64,000 bases of DNA, taken from Dolichospermum sp. DET69 (GTDB taxonomy: Bacteria > Cyanobacteriota > Cyanobacteriia > Cyanobacteriales > Nostocaceae). Under the pieces are notes generated by a model that was not told the origin of the DNA, did no database searches, and saw only the letters and a program-made list of their open reading frames with translations. The stretch is taken from positions 3,637,501 through 3,701,500 of the forward strand of contig CP070233.1 of NCBI GenBank assembly GCA_017355425.1. The letters are read 5' to 3'. The position numbers and the translations under genes were made by a program. Below are positions 28,352 through 38,314 of this stretch, piece after piece; position 1 is the stretch's first letter, and every line of letters begins with the position of its first letter.

Positions 28352-28418
28352 AAGGACGGGGCTTGTGTCCCGTCATTTCGGTCAGTGGATTCTCAGCGAC
28401 AAAAATTCTCGTCGGGGG

Positions 28419-28916
28419 TTAAATTCTTAAAAACTTACTAGCTAATTTGATCGCGTCAGCAATATCCACATCACCATCACCGTCAACATCTAGAAATTGA
28501 TTTAGTAAGGGATTCCCACCAGATTGCAAGAAACTCAAGATTAAAGGCACTAAAGTTGGTAATAATTGTTGAATCGTATTCACATCTAAGCTAGTACCCT
28601 GGGCAGCATTTTCCGCTATTTCTGCTTGAATATCGGGAGAAAATAAGGTATCTACGGCTTGGGAATCGGCTGAATTTCCAGCAAATTGATTGACAAAATC
28701 TTGCACGGCTTCACTGCCGTTAGTAGCTTGTTTTGCTTGCAAGGATGATTGTACTTGTTTACCAACTACTGATAAAATTGATTGCATGGTGGAAGAGTCT
28801 GCACCAACGCCATTACCTAATTGTTTAACTGTGGTGGCAATAGTTACTAAATTATCCAAGCCACCCGGTTGATTGGGATTACTAACCGCACCAAGAATTT
28901 GATCAAACAGTCCCAT
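28419..28916 (-). CDS. DUF937 protein with a dockerin/EF-hand-like calcium loop
   Basis: A 165-residue protein. The first ~125 residues are helical with MGLFDQILGAVSNPNQ and LDVNTIQQLLPTLVPLIL, typical of DUF937. The C-terminus has LDVDGDGDVDIADAIKLA, a calcium-binding loop (D-x-D-G-D-G-D-x-D) as in dockerin and EF-hand type repeats. No signal peptide. Function unknown. A GGAAGGAA purine stretch precedes the ATG. Confidence 0.85.
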   Translation of the reverse strand: MGLFDQILGAVSNPNQPGGLDNLVTIATTVKQLGNGVGADSSTMQSILSVVGKQVQSSLQAKQATNGSEAVQDFVNQFAGNSADSQAVDTLFSPDIQAEIAENAAQGTSLDVNTIQQLLPTLVPLILSFLQSGGNPLLNQFLDVDGDGDVDIADAIKLASKFLRI

Positions 28917-29021
28917 TAATTTCCTTCCTGTTGTTTTTGATATCTCTTATTATTAATAATATATCAGAATTGATGACTAAATTCAGCTAAAATATAAAGA
29001 TAGCAAAACCAAGGCTATTCT

Positions 29022-29483
29022 ATGAAAATATCAACACAACCAACAACTCAAACCTTATACGACCAAGATTATTACCTGTGGCTGAGAACAACCATTAACC
29101 AACTTCGCACAGGACAGTTTTCTGTGGTTGATTTAGAGAATTTATTAGAAGAATTAGAAACTATGGGTAAAAGTGAGAAACGAGCAATCGAAAGTTTATT
29201 AACTAAGCTGCTTGTACATCTACTAAAACTCAAATGTTGGGATAGTGAAAGAGAACGGAATCAAGGACATTGGCTAGGGGAAATTAGGACATTTCGCAGA
29301 CAGATTACAAAATCTCTTAAAGATAGTCCTAGTTTAAAACCTTACATTTTAGAAATATTTGATGAATGTTATCAAGATGCCAGAAAAGAAGCATCAGATC
29401 GTTCTCAACTTCCCATTGATATATTCCCTCTTATCCCCATTGCTTCTTTAGAACAAATTTTAGATGACTGGTTGCCGAGATAA
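29022..29483 (+). CDS. DUF29 family protein
   Basis: A 153-residue DUF29 protein: YDQDYYLWLRTTINQLRTGQ, DLENLLEELETMGKSEKRA and CYQDARKEASDRSQLP. Related to the gene at 16420-16863, sharing the same ordered blocks but not close enough in sequence to be a recent duplicate. Function unknown. Followed by an AT-rich GAAGGAT...ATCCTTC stem that could be a weak terminator. Confidence 0.85.
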   Translation: MKISTQPTTQTLYDQDYYLWLRTTINQLRTGQFSVVDLENLLEELETMGKSEKRAIESLLTKLLVHLLKLKCWDSERERNQGHWLGEIRTFRRQITKSLKDSPSLKPYILEIFDECYQDARKEASDRSQLPIDIFPLIPIASLEQILDDWLPR

Positions 29484-29643
29484 AAAAATGAAGGATAAAA
29501 AACTTCATCCTTCACTCTTCAAATTTGATCAGCTAAAACCCACCTAATTTAAATATTCAAAGCGGGCAGGATGCCCACCTCACAATATTTAGACTCCTAA
29601 CAGGTTATACAATTTAAATGCGGAAAAGCTTAGTTTTGATGCC

Positions 29644-31056
29644 TTATTTCTCAACACCTGTATGCACAGTTTTTACCCATTTGAGGCGTTTTGGTCGGAA
29701 GGAGATTCGCGCTGTAGTGCTGCTCATGACTACTAACCAATGCAACATATATAAACTGCCGCGTAAGGTTTGCATAAGTAACATTAAATAGGTAGATGGT
29801 TTAAATTGTTGATCTGAACGAACGTGTTTTAAACCAGCAAACATTCCGACAACTGACATCCCCAGAGATAACCCAGTTACAGAACTTAATACGGGGGGAC
29901 GATGACGAGCGATCGCCATTAATATATCTGGCACTGCTGCTGTAGGTAAGATATACATCGTTAGCATAAAGATCAGCAAATCCCAGGTTTTCTTTGTCCC
30001 CATGCGGTTTTTGAGGATGAGATCCCAGTAGTCTAAATAACGTTGATAACCACCTTCTGCCCAACGGTTACGTTGATGCCAAAGGGCTGTAGCATTGGTG
30101 ACACCTTCTTCTTCTACTGGTGGATAAAACACACATTCAATATCCCACTTATCTAGATGTAAGCGAATAGTTAAGTCGAGATCATCGGTGATAGTTTCTT
30201 CATTCCAACCACCGCAACTTGCCAACGCTTGACGACGGACAAATTGACCATTACCTCGGAGTTCACCAATACCACCCATAGCAGTGCGCTGTTGTTGAAA
30301 CCAAATATCCAACAACATTTCTGCCATTTGTCCCTTAGTCCAAAAATTTTCTTTAGCATTGGCGATCGCTTTCCGCATTTGCACCGCCCCTACCCGTTCT
30401 TTTTGGAACAACGGAACTATTTGTAATAGTAAATCCGGTGTAACTTGGGCATCAGCATCAAATACAGCAATAATGTCTCCCTTTGTCAGAGGTAATACTT
30501 GATTCAATGCCCCCGATTTTCCACCACTAGCATCCGGGGAACGTCTAAATACATTGAGTTGTTGATATTCCTGCTTGAGTTCGGCTAGTAATTGGGCTGT
30601 ATTGTCTGTGCTATTATCATCAATAATCCAGACTTCATATTGACCATTACCGTATTGTAAATTACACAGATTCTTAACTAATCTGCCAATTACCGCTTCC
30701 TCATTTTTAGCAGCCACTAACACCGAAATAAAAGGCAAATCTCCTTCTATCTCTTGGGAATGGTGACGGGGGTTAGCAAAAATAATCCCCAAGGCATGAA
30801 TACCTAGCATTGTTGTTAGTCCGAGGACAAATATCGAACCCCAAGAAACTAAATGCAGGGTAATAGTACCACTCCAGACTATAGTTAAAACTAGAGCAGC
30901 TTTGCCTCTACGCCCTTTAAATCGGGCTGGTGGTAGAGACGCGGAATCTGTCCTTACTTCTGATTCCTCATCTACTGATAGGTCAGTGAAGATAGAGTCA
31001 AGGGGATCAGAGCTTCCGTGATAAGCATCATTTTCAGGACAGGAATTCGCTGGCAT
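29644..31056 (-). CDS. Beta-monoglucosyldiacylglycerol synthase (GT2)
   Basis: A 470-residue membrane glycosyltransferase that adds glucose from UDP-glucose to diacylglycerol, the first step of galactolipid synthesis in cyanobacteria. N-terminal cytosolic segment then transmembrane segments around LVLTIVWSGTITLHL; GT2 catalytic domain with IIDDNSTDNT, VFDADAQV, the TDDLDL acidic motif and RNRWAEGGYQRY (QxxRW type); C-terminal membrane helices. I recognise close similarity to the Anabaena enzyme. Complete; ATG 31056. Confidence 0.9.
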   Translation of the reverse strand: MPANSCPENDAYHGSSDPLDSIFTDLSVDEESEVRTDSASLPPARFKGRRGKAALVLTIVWSGTITLHLVSWGSIFVLGLTTMLGIHALGIIFANPRHHSQEIEGDLPFISVLVAAKNEEAVIGRLVKNLCNLQYGNGQYEVWIIDDNSTDNTAQLLAELKQEYQQLNVFRRSPDASGGKSGALNQVLPLTKGDIIAVFDADAQVTPDLLLQIVPLFQKERVGAVQMRKAIANAKENFWTKGQMAEMLLDIWFQQQRTAMGGIGELRGNGQFVRRQALASCGGWNEETITDDLDLTIRLHLDKWDIECVFYPPVEEEGVTNATALWHQRNRWAEGGYQRYLDYWDLILKNRMGTKKTWDLLIFMLTMYILPTAAVPDILMAIARHRPPVLSSVTGLSLGMSVVGMFAGLKHVRSDQQFKPSTYLMLLMQTLRGSLYMLHWLVVMSSTTARISFRPKRLKWVKTVHTGVEK

Positions 31057-31499
31057 AGGTTACATAATTCAAAAACATCTATGCTATATAGCTTTTATTT
31101 ACAGACTAATACTCTAACAGATTCCCAGCTACCTAAGAGAATGAATGAACAAGTCCTTGATGATATATCAAATATTTATTATCCCCCTTAATCCCCCCGA
31201 TGTCTTGGGGGGGGGAAACAAGAAAATCTAGTTCCCTCCCCTGATCAAGGGGAGGGTTAGGGTGGGGTATAACTTTATAATATTTTCTAGCTGGGTTGTA
31301 GCTGTACAATAAGGCTGGGCTACAACAACTAAAGCGATAGCAATTGGCGGAATTTTGTGTAATTAATTTTGTCCTATTACCTAAGAGGATGTTTTAAAAG
31401 TTTTCAAGGTATAAATTAACCCCTCTGGTAAACCTCTCCCCTATAAGGAGAGAGGCTTTAAAATCCCCATTCCCTTGTAGGGAAGGGGGGTAGGGGGGT
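31057..31499. other. Gene-free interval with G/C-run repeats
   Basis: CCCCCTTAATCCCCC and TTCCCTCCCC...GGGGAGGGTTAGG repeat pieces (31185-31270), also present inverted at 37880-37955. No gene supported. Confidence 0.6.
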
Positions 31500-31717
31500 C
31501 TGACAGGTGTAGGTTTTTTACAATTGGGTGAGGACAGGACTTGGAAGACAAGGCAGACAAGGTGACAAGGGAGGAAAACCGGACAAGAAATGGATGATTG
31601 GTCATAAAACAAACCATAAATTGGGTATTTTATGGATAAAATCTTCCTTGTCTACTATCCCTCCTTGTCTTCCTGGTCTTGCCTTTACAGAGAATATTAA
31701 AAACCTACACCTGTCAG
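31500..31717 (+). mobile_element. MITE copy A (218 bp)
   Basis: Ends CTGACAGGTGTAGGTTTTT / AAAAACCTACACCTGTCAG form terminal inverted repeats. Flanked by GGTAGGGGGGT (31489-31499) and GGTAGGGGGGG (31718-31728), an 11-base target duplication with one mismatch. Same family as 37962-38180 and 61921-62208. Short ORFs inside are not conserved genes. Confidence 0.8.
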
Positions 31718-31801
31718 GGTAGGGGGGGGTTAGGTTTTTGGAGATTATTGGTTTTATTTAATACTTTATGGCTAACGCCACGCTTCGCTATCAAACACCC
31801 T

Positions 31802-34573
31802 CTAATGCAGATTAATTTCTGCTCTCAATACTGTTGTATCCCCTGTTGTAAGGATTTGGAAACCGAGGTTTTCACATACTCGCTGCATACCTGAGTTGTC
31901 AGCTAAAATATCAGCATAGATGCAGCAATTTTTCTCATTTTTACCTACTTCTATCAATCTGCGGAGTAATTCTGTTCCTAAACCTTGATGTTGAAATTTG
32001 TCGCTTACCAGCATCGCAAATTCTGCCGCATTACCACCATGTATTTTACTTAATCTTCCTACCGCTAAAATTTCTATTTCTTTGGTTTCTGGATTTTGGG
32101 ATTCTGCGACTAAAGCCATTTCTCGATCATAGTCAATAAAACAAATTCTGGTAAGTCGTTCATGAGTGATGCGTTGACTTAATTTAATTAGATGGAAATA
32201 GCGAAAATAAACACTTTCTTCTGATATATTTTTGTGAAATTTTACCATTAATGGTTCGTCTTCAGGACGAATGGGACGAATAGTAATCGGTATCCCGTTT
32301 TTCAATTTCCAAACACTAATATATTGATTTGGATAAGGACGAATTGCTAATTTTGGTAATTGATGTTCTTGCACATCAGGAGAATGTAAAACTATTCTGG
32401 CATCTAAAGCAATTAATCCTCTAGAATTTACAGAAGTAGGAGGAAAAGCTAACAAGGGATTAATATCAATTTCTTTAATCCAAGGTTGTTCCACAACTAA
32501 TTGACTAAATTCTACCATTAATTGTTCTAGGGCAGAAATATTAATACTTTCACGTCCTCTTACTCCTTGTAGGGCTTGATAAATTTTGGTTTGTTCCATC
32601 ATTCGTCTGGCTAAGGTAGTATTGAGAGGAGGAAGTGCAATGGAACTATCTTGAAAAACTTCTACTAATTGTCCCCCAGTCCCAAATAATAATATTGGTC
32701 CAAATTGCAGATCTAAACTACTACCAATAATCAATTCATAACCGCTAGATTTAACCATTGGTTGGACAGTTACGCCTAAAAAATCTTCAGGTTTAGCTTT
32801 TTCTAATACCGAAGTTTCAATAATTTGATAAGCACGTTTTACAGCTTCGGCATTTTGCAAATTTAACTGAACACCACCAACATCAGTTTTGTGAGTAATG
32901 GTTTGAGAATAAAGTTTTAAAACAACCGGATAACCCAGATTATCTGCACATTCAACGGCTTTATCGGCACTTTCAGCAATGCAGCCAGCCACTACAGGAA
33001 TCCCGTAAGCAGCTAATATTTCTTTAGATTCAAATTCTGTGAGAATTGTTCTTCTTGCTGCTCTTGCGGCTTGAATAATATTTTCAACCATGGCACAATT
33101 GCGAGTATTAACATCACAAGTTAGTGTGGATAAAACTGGAGTTTCATAAATACCGCGCAGGTTATAACTCGACTTCCACATATAACTAAATACCCGCGCT
33201 GCTGTATCAGGATAATCATAAGTGGGAATACCTTGACTATTAAGAATTTCTTTTCCCGCAGCCACATCAGCACCACCCATCCAACTTGCTAAAATGGGTT
33301 TATTTGACATTTGTGCGTAGGGTTTTAATTGTTCAGCAATGTGGGTTGGATCTGTCATCGCTTGGGGTGTTAAAATCACTAACAAACCATCACTATTGGG
33401 ATCTTTTGCGGCAATTTCCAAGGCTTTTGTATAACGTTGGGGATCAGCATCTCCTAAAATATCAATGGGATTATTATGACTCCATTGAGGAGGTAAAATC
33501 TCATTGAGAGAATTTATCATTTCTGGAGAAATATTTGTCAGTTCTCCCCCACTTTCAATTAATGTATCTGTGGCTAATACTCCCGGACCGCCAGCATTAG
33601 TTAAAATAGTTAATTTTGGTCCTTTTGGTCGAGGTTGTTTGGCTAATACTTCTGACATATCAAATAAATCAGAAATACTATTAACTCGTAATACTCCACA
33701 TCTGCGAAAAGCTGCATCTAAAACTATATCACTTCCAGCTAATGATCCTGTATGAGATGCGGCTGCTTTGGCTGCTGCTGCGGTGCGACCGGCTTTAATA
33801 ACAATTATCGGTTTTGTTAATGCTACTTCTCGGGCTGCGGAGAGAAAAGAACGGGCATTACCAATGGATTCCATATAAATTACAATACTTTTTGTATGGG
33901 GATCATCACCAAGATAATAAATCAAATCTCCCCAACCAACATCTAACATTGAACCAAGGGAAATAAAGGCACTAAAACCAACTTTTTCTTGTAAACTCCA
34001 GTCTAGAATTGATGTACATAAAGCTCCACTTTGACTAATTAAACCTACGTTTCCTGGTTGTGCCATTTTACTAGCAAAGGTAGCATTTAAACCGGAAATA
34101 GGATTCATTATTCCTAAACAATTAGGTCCGATAATTCTAATTTTTCCTCGCTGTGTTTGTTGGAGTATTTCTTGTTCTAAAGCTATACCTTTTTCACCAA
34201 TTTCTTTAAAGCCAGCAGAAATAATAATTGCGCCTTTAATGTCTGCATCAACGCAATCAGAAATGATTTTTGGTACGGTTTGTGCTGGTGTGGCTATCAC
34301 TGCTAAATCTATTTTTTCGGGAACATCAAATATCGTAGGATAGGCGATTATTCCTAATACACTATGATGATGAGGATTAATGGGAAAAACTGTGCCTCCA
34401 AAGGGATTAGTAATTAAGTTCCAAAGTAGATTTCTTCCCACACTTCCGGGTTTTTCAGTAGCACCAATTACAGCTACAGTTTTGGGTTGAAAGATAGCAT
34501 CTAATGGGTTTATTTTCTGTGCTTGCAAAATATCAAAAGTTTGATTACTGATACTTTCTATAGATGCTGACAT
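31802..34573 (-). CDS. ADP-forming acyl-CoA synthetase / GNAT acetyltransferase fusion
   Basis: A 923-residue protein. In order: CoA-binding domain ([19 protein letters not shown]), succinyl-CoA-ligase-like domain with the His loop region, an ATP-grasp domain ([26 protein letters not shown]) and a C-terminal GNAT domain ([15 protein letters not shown]). The family makes acetyl-CoA plus ADP from acetate, or the reverse, and the GNAT part acetylates lysines of metabolic enzymes in related bacteria. Start at ATG 34573 (MSASIES); an ATG two codons earlier is possible. Near genes of hydrogen and alcohol metabolism. Confidence 0.92.
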   Translation of the reverse strand: MSASIESISNQTFDILQAQKINPLDAIFQPKTVAVIGATEKPGSVGRNLLWNLITNPFGGTVFPINPHHHSVLGIIAYPTIFDVPEKIDLAVIATPAQTVPKIISDCVDADIKGAIIISAGFKEIGEKGIALEQEILQQTQRGKIRIIGPNCLGIMNPISGLNATFASKMAQPGNVGLISQSGALCTSILDWSLQEKVGFSAFISLGSMLDVGWGDLIYYLGDDPHTKSIVIYMESIGNARSFLSAAREVALTKPIIVIKAGRTAAAAKAAASHTGSLAGSDIVLDAAFRRCGVLRVNSISDLFDMSEVLAKQPRPKGPKLTILTNAGGPGVLATDTLIESGGELTNISPEMINSLNEILPPQWSHNNPIDILGDADPQRYTKALEIAAKDPNSDGLLVILTPQAMTDPTHIAEQLKPYAQMSNKPILASWMGGADVAAGKEILNSQGIPTYDYPDTAARVFSYMWKSSYNLRGIYETPVLSTLTCDVNTRNCAMVENIIQAARAARRTILTEFESKEILAAYGIPVVAGCIAESADKAVECADNLGYPVVLKLYSQTITHKTDVGGVQLNLQNAEAVKRAYQIIETSVLEKAKPEDFLGVTVQPMVKSSGYELIIGSSLDLQFGPILLFGTGGQLVEVFQDSSIALPPLNTTLARRMMEQTKIYQALQGVRGRESINISALEQLMVEFSQLVVEQPWIKEIDINPLLAFPPTSVNSRGLIALDARIVLHSPDVQEHQLPKLAIRPYPNQYISVWKLKNGIPITIRPIRPEDEPLMVKFHKNISEESVYFRYFHLIKLSQRITHERLTRICFIDYDREMALVAESQNPETKEIEILAVGRLSKIHGGNAAEFAMLVSDKFQHQGLGTELLRRLIEVGKNEKNCCIYADILADNSGMQRVCENLGFQILTTGDTTVLRAEINLH

Positions 34574-34639
34574 AACCACTCCTTGATCATTTATCGGTGA
34601 TTACTATGATCTATTCTCTATTTTTCGGGTAAATTACAT

Positions 34640-35092
34640 CTATAAATAGTTACATTTATGGAGAATTTCCCTAATTTTGAATATGGCAATTTGTATACCT
34701 TTTTCTGCTATGGGTGAGATGCGATCGCCTAATTCAAAGTTTACACCTGGAACTGTGACTAACCAAGCTTGAGGATAATGATCATAGAGTATTTGAGAAA
34801 GCGCAAGTAGCGATAGTGGATTACCGATATGGGTATTAATAGTATTCAACTCAGATGCTAATAATGATTGCACCTGCACTTCACTAAATTGGGAATTAAT
34901 ACAGGCATCAACAAAAATTACTAAGTCAGTATTTGCCAAAGGTTCAGTTAATTCTGGTGTTAATTGATGGACTGCAAAAGATTTTAAATTAGGTAAATCC
35001 CAGGATTTAATAGTATTTGCTATTAACTGACCAATGGCATCATCACTACGTAAATTATTACCATAACCTATAACTATTGCAGTTGCCATCAT
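34640..35092 (-). CDS. Hydrogenase maturation protease
   Basis: A 150-residue HycI/HoxW-type endopeptidase that trims the C-terminus of the nickel-iron hydrogenase large subunit once Ni is inserted. Conserved residues: GYGNNLRSDDAIG (first Asp binding Ni), VIFVDA (second Asp) and THIGNPLS (His). Whether it serves the uptake (HupL) or bidirectional (HoxH) enzyme cannot be decided; no hydrogenase genes are in the window. Four bases after the ADH stop, so probably cotranscribed with it. Confidence 0.88.
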   Translation of the reverse strand: MMATAIVIGYGNNLRSDDAIGQLIANTIKSWDLPNLKSFAVHQLTPELTEPLANTDLVIFVDACINSQFSEVQVQSLLASELNTINTHIGNPLSLLALSQILYDHYPQAWLVTVPGVNFELGDRISPIAEKGIQIAIFKIREILHKCNYL

Positions 35093-35096
35093 AATT

Positions 35097-36122
35097 TTAA
35101 TTTTCTGACACTAGCACAATTCGATAACGAGCTTTATTTGCAGCAATTTTATCCATTGCTGCATTAATATCAGATAATGGCATTGTTTCAATCATCGGTT
35201 TAATTTGATTGATTGCGGCAAATTCTAGCATTTCTCGCATAAATCTGCGTCCTCCTACCACACTACCAGCAATCACTTTTTGACCGAATACTAAAGGAAG
35301 AAGTGGAATATTTAGAGTAGATACAGGAAGACCAACTAAACAAAAAACGCCATTATTAGCAAGTAAATTAAAGGCTTTTTCCCAATCAATTGCTGATGAA
35401 CTTGTATTAATTAATAAATCCTGTTTTCCAATTGCTTGTTGCATTTGTTCAGGATTATTCCAGTGTTGGAAGTGATGCGCTCCAAATGTTTTTGCTTCTT
35501 CTTCTTTATCAATAGAAGTTGAAAAAGCCGTAACTTCTGCTCCCATTGCTCTAGCAAATTTAATTGCTAAATGTCCTAGTCCTCCAATGCCAATAACGCC
35601 CACTTTCATGCCAGGATGCTTGATATAAGTTCTCAGAGGAGTATAAACTGTAATTCCTGCACATAGTAAAGGAGCAGCACTAGCAGAATCTAAAGCATCA
35701 GGGATTTTATAAGCAAAATCTGCGGGAGCGCGTAAACGATTAGCAAATCCACCATGATTACCGACAATTAATCCTGTATAACCTCGCTGACAAACATTTT
35801 CTTCTCCTCGTAAACAAGCGTCACAAGTTCTACAGGAGTTACTAATCCAACCAAAACCAACGCGATTTCCAATTTGAAAGGAAGTCACATCTTCACCTAT
35901 TTGGGTGATTTTACCCACGACTTCATGACCTGCAACCAGAGGAAATTTACTCACGTTCCAGTCATTATCCCTCATGTGAATATCCGTATGACATAAACCA
36001 TTGTGAGTGACTTGAATTTCAATATCTTGACGGCCTAATATGGGCGGTTCATAGTCCCATTGCTGTAATTTTTCTCCTGCTTGTAAAGCTGCATAACCTT
36101 GAAATTTTTGATTTATTGCCAT
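35097..36122 (-). CDS. Zinc-dependent alcohol dehydrogenase
   Basis: A 341-residue MDR-type alcohol/aldehyde reductase. Catalytic zinc ligands: C and H in NGLCHTDIH and GHEVVG; structural zinc cysteines in CRTCDACLRGEENVC; NAD(P)-binding VGVIGIGGLGHLA. Similar to cyanobacterial AdhA/CAD-type reductases of broad aldehydes. Complete. Adjacent to an AdhE remnant and the hydrogenase protease. Confidence 0.93.
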   Translation of the reverse strand: MAINQKFQGYAALQAGEKLQQWDYEPPILGRQDIEIQVTHNGLCHTDIHMRDNDWNVSKFPLVAGHEVVGKITQIGEDVTSFQIGNRVGFGWISNSCRTCDACLRGEENVCQRGYTGLIVGNHGGFANRLRAPADFAYKIPDALDSASAAPLLCAGITVYTPLRTYIKHPGMKVGVIGIGGLGHLAIKFARAMGAEVTAFSTSIDKEEEAKTFGAHHFQHWNNPEQMQQAIGKQDLLINTSSSAIDWEKAFNLLANNGVFCLVGLPVSTLNIPLLPLVFGQKVIAGSVVGGRRFMREMLEFAAINQIKPMIETMPLSDINAAMDKIAANKARYRIVLVSEN

Positions 36123-36227
36123 AAATATTATCCTATTATTTCCAACACAAAAATTAAATTTGTTGTTTCCTATAATCCCTGTAGAGACATTACATATAAC
36201 GGCTCTATTTTTCCTAGATATGTCTAA

Positions 36228-36635
36228 TTACCTAGTTCCATGATAAGCCTGAATGTACAAATTGTGTAAATCACTAATTAGAGGATAACGGAGATTTGCA
36301 CCTGTACATTGATCATCAAAAGCTTGTTCTGACATTAATTCTAATTTATCATAAAAAGTTTGTTCATTGTCTTTAATTACATCCTTAATCGTTAGGGGAA
36401 TTTCTACATCCTGTTTAAGTTTTTCCACAGCAGCAATTAGTAATTCTACTTTCTCTTCTTCGGTGTTTCCTCCTAATTGCAAATAATCAGCAATTTTAGC
36501 ATAACGCCATTTTGCATTGGGATATTCATATTGGGGACAGCAATTCTCATTTTGAAACGAGTTTGCATCATTCCAGTAATCTCCAGATTTGTTAAGAATT
36601 GTAAACTCCTTGTACTGTAAGGGTTTAAATGTCAT
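36228..36635 (-). pseudogene. C-terminal stub of AdhE (bifunctional aldehyde/alcohol dehydrogenase)
   Basis: Most of this 135-residue ORF matches the last ~110 residues of AdhE: QYEYPNAKWRYAKIADYLQLGG, then EEEKVELLIAAVEKLK and AFDDQCTGANLRYPLI near the end. The aldehyde dehydrogenase domain and nearly all of the iron-dependent ADH domain, with its metal ligands, are missing, so it cannot be an enzyme. The first ~25 residues are unrelated. A decayed or transposed fragment. Confidence 0.85.
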
Positions 36636-36698
36636 GAAACCTTAAAATGAGAATTGTTGGTTATTAATCTTACTTCTTAATCTTTGCGAATTCTGCGG

Positions 36699-37727
36699 TT
36701 AGTTAGAATTCATCATGTCCCCGAATTCTTCCATCATTTTTTCCATCAATTCTTCCATCATATCCTGCTGCATAGAACGGAGACTTTCTGGCCCAGAAAT
36801 AAATTCCTTAATAGTGATTTTTTTATCTTTAAAATCTTTGACGAAATCACGAATCTCAGCAACTATTTTAGTTTGAGATTGGATAGTTTCTAGCATGAGT
36901 TCAACAGCATCAATCCCCTGTTTAGCTGCTTTTTTGTAATTAGCAACCATCGCTCCTTCCGGGGTATCTTTCACTAACCTTAGTTCCTGCTTCAATTTCT
37001 CATACTGATTTTTAAGAATTTGATTTTGTTGTTCTATATTTTTACATCTGCGAGTTAAATCATCTTCGCTATTATTATCAACTATTTCCCCTAGTTCATG
37101 CTGACGTTCAATTTCTAAAAGTCGTGCTAAATCTCCTTCTTGGTAAGCTTTATTAATTTCTTTCATAATTTCTGTATGGAACATTTGCGTTTCATTATCT
37201 TTAACCTTATCGGGGTGAAAAATTTCTGCTAACCGCAAAAATGTTTGCCGCACTTTTTTTGAATCATCTGCTCTACCTCCATGGGTAGATTCTGAATCTT
37301 GTTGTGCTTCCCAAAATTGCCGACGACGTTGATGATTTTCTTGATCTTCATGTTCTTCAAATAGTTCATCTTCATCAATAGCTTTATAACTAATAATTCC
37401 TCCCATTTGCAAACTTCTGTAAAGCGATTCTATATTTTTTTGGGTTTGTTTTCCCAACTTTTTTGCAGTTAAAATTTCGGCAAATAAACCATGAATTTCT
37501 TCATCTAATTCTGCCATTGTTTTCATATTAGGACTAACTTTATGAAATACCTCTGTCGCTAACGAACGCATTTTTTCAACAAAGTTATTCAGTTCTGTGC
37601 GCTTTTTTTTAATCTGCTTTAATAGAGATTGGTGTTCTTTCTCCAAACCATCTAGCTGAAGGTGTAAATCAGATAATGCTAGAGGAGTAACTGTAGTTGA
37701 GGATGTTGTTTTTGTTTTACGTGCCAT
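36699..37727 (-). CDS. J-domain-like coiled-coil protein
   Basis: A 342-residue protein. N-terminal coiled coil (about 20-70), central J-domain-like segment with FLRLAEIFHPDKVKDNE containing the HPD motif that stimulates Hsp70, then further coiled coil, and a Met-rich C-terminus (EELMEKMMEEFGDMM). Start at ATG 37727 (MARKTKTT); the longer frame to 37850 only adds a translated dispersed repeat. Probably a DnaK co-chaperone or a molecule that uses the fold for another purpose. Confidence 0.8.
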   Translation of the reverse strand: MARKTKTTSSTTVTPLALSDLHLQLDGLEKEHQSLLKQIKKKRTELNNFVEKMRSLATEVFHKVSPNMKTMAELDEEIHGLFAEILTAKKLGKQTQKNIESLYRSLQMGGIISYKAIDEDELFEEHEDQENHQRRRQFWEAQQDSESTHGGRADDSKKVRQTFLRLAEIFHPDKVKDNETQMFHTEIMKEINKAYQEGDLARLLEIERQHELGEIVDNNSEDDLTRRCKNIEQQNQILKNQYEKLKQELRLVKDTPEGAMVANYKKAAKQGIDAVELMLETIQSQTKIVAEIRDFVKDFKDKKITIKEFISGPESLRSMQQDMMEELMEKMMEEFGDMMNSN

Positions 37728-37805
37728 AGCAGATGCAATTAAGTTTGGGGTTGATAAAAGAAGACAAATGCTAAATCTTTTAGGTATCACCTTAAAGGTT
37801 ATTTG

Positions 37806-37850
37806 ATAGCGTTCACGAAGTGTGCCGAAGGCATAGCGTGGCGTAGCCAT
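37806..37850. repeat. GATAGCGTTCACGAAGTG.../GCATAGCGTGGCGTAGCC repeat
   Basis: Copy of the dispersed tag family seen at 15115 and 25682. It adds false N-terminal codons to the J-domain gene. Confidence 0.6.
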
Positions 37851-37961
37851 AAAGTTATGATAGATGTATCAAATATCTTTTTACCCCACCCTAACTCTCC
37901 CCTTTCCAAGGGGAGGGAACTTGATTTTCCAGTTTCCCCCCTTGATAAGGGGGATTAAGGG

Positions 37962-38180
37962 CTGACAGGTGTAGGTTTTTAATATTCTCTGTAAAGGCCA
38001 GACCGGGAAGACAAGGAAGGAAAGTAGACAAGGAGGATTTTATCCACAAAATACTCAATTCATGGGTTGTTTTGTTACTAATTATACATTCATTTGTCCG
38101 GTTTTTCTCCCTTGTCACCTTGTCTACCTTGTCCACCAAGTCTTGTCCTCAAGACAATGTAAAAAACCTACACTTGTCAG
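37962..38180 (-). mobile_element. MITE copy B (219 bp)
   Basis: Same family as copy A, opposite orientation. Terminal repeats CTGACAGGTGTAGGTTTTT and AAAAAACCTACACTTGTCAG. Flanked by a perfect 11-base duplication GGGATTAAGGG (37951-37961 and 38181-38191). Confidence 0.88.
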
Positions 38181-38314
38181 GGGATTAAGGGGGGTAAAAA
38201 ATTACAACTGATTACTTTTCAAACATCTTCTTAGATAGCGTTTAGTTCGGATAGACGGGAGCAATTAATATTATTATTATATTTTAAATATTGATATTTA
38301 TCCAAAATTTTCGA

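Larger units (their letters stand above)
26700..28385. mobile_element. IS200/IS605-family element with divergent tnpA and tnpB
   Basis: About 1.7 kb. Right end (tnpB side): hairpin 26711-26733 (TCACCG...CGGTGA) with flanking TTTGACATAC, the classical IS605-type right end. Left end (tnpA side): hairpin 28338-28364 (AAGCCGTCC...GGACGGGGCTT). Both genes appear intact, so it may be active. Outer boundaries are approximate to 10-15 bases because these elements leave no target duplication. Confidence 0.88.

Noticed and set aside
31528-31722. Similar short ORFs in the three MITE copies (also 37891-38139 and 62080-62286)
   Set aside because: They follow the MITE sequence in different frames and lengths; no conserved protein.
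37728-37850. N-terminal extension of the J-domain gene
   Set aside because: Translates a dispersed GCATAGCGTGGCG-type repeat; the ATG at 37727 is the natural start.
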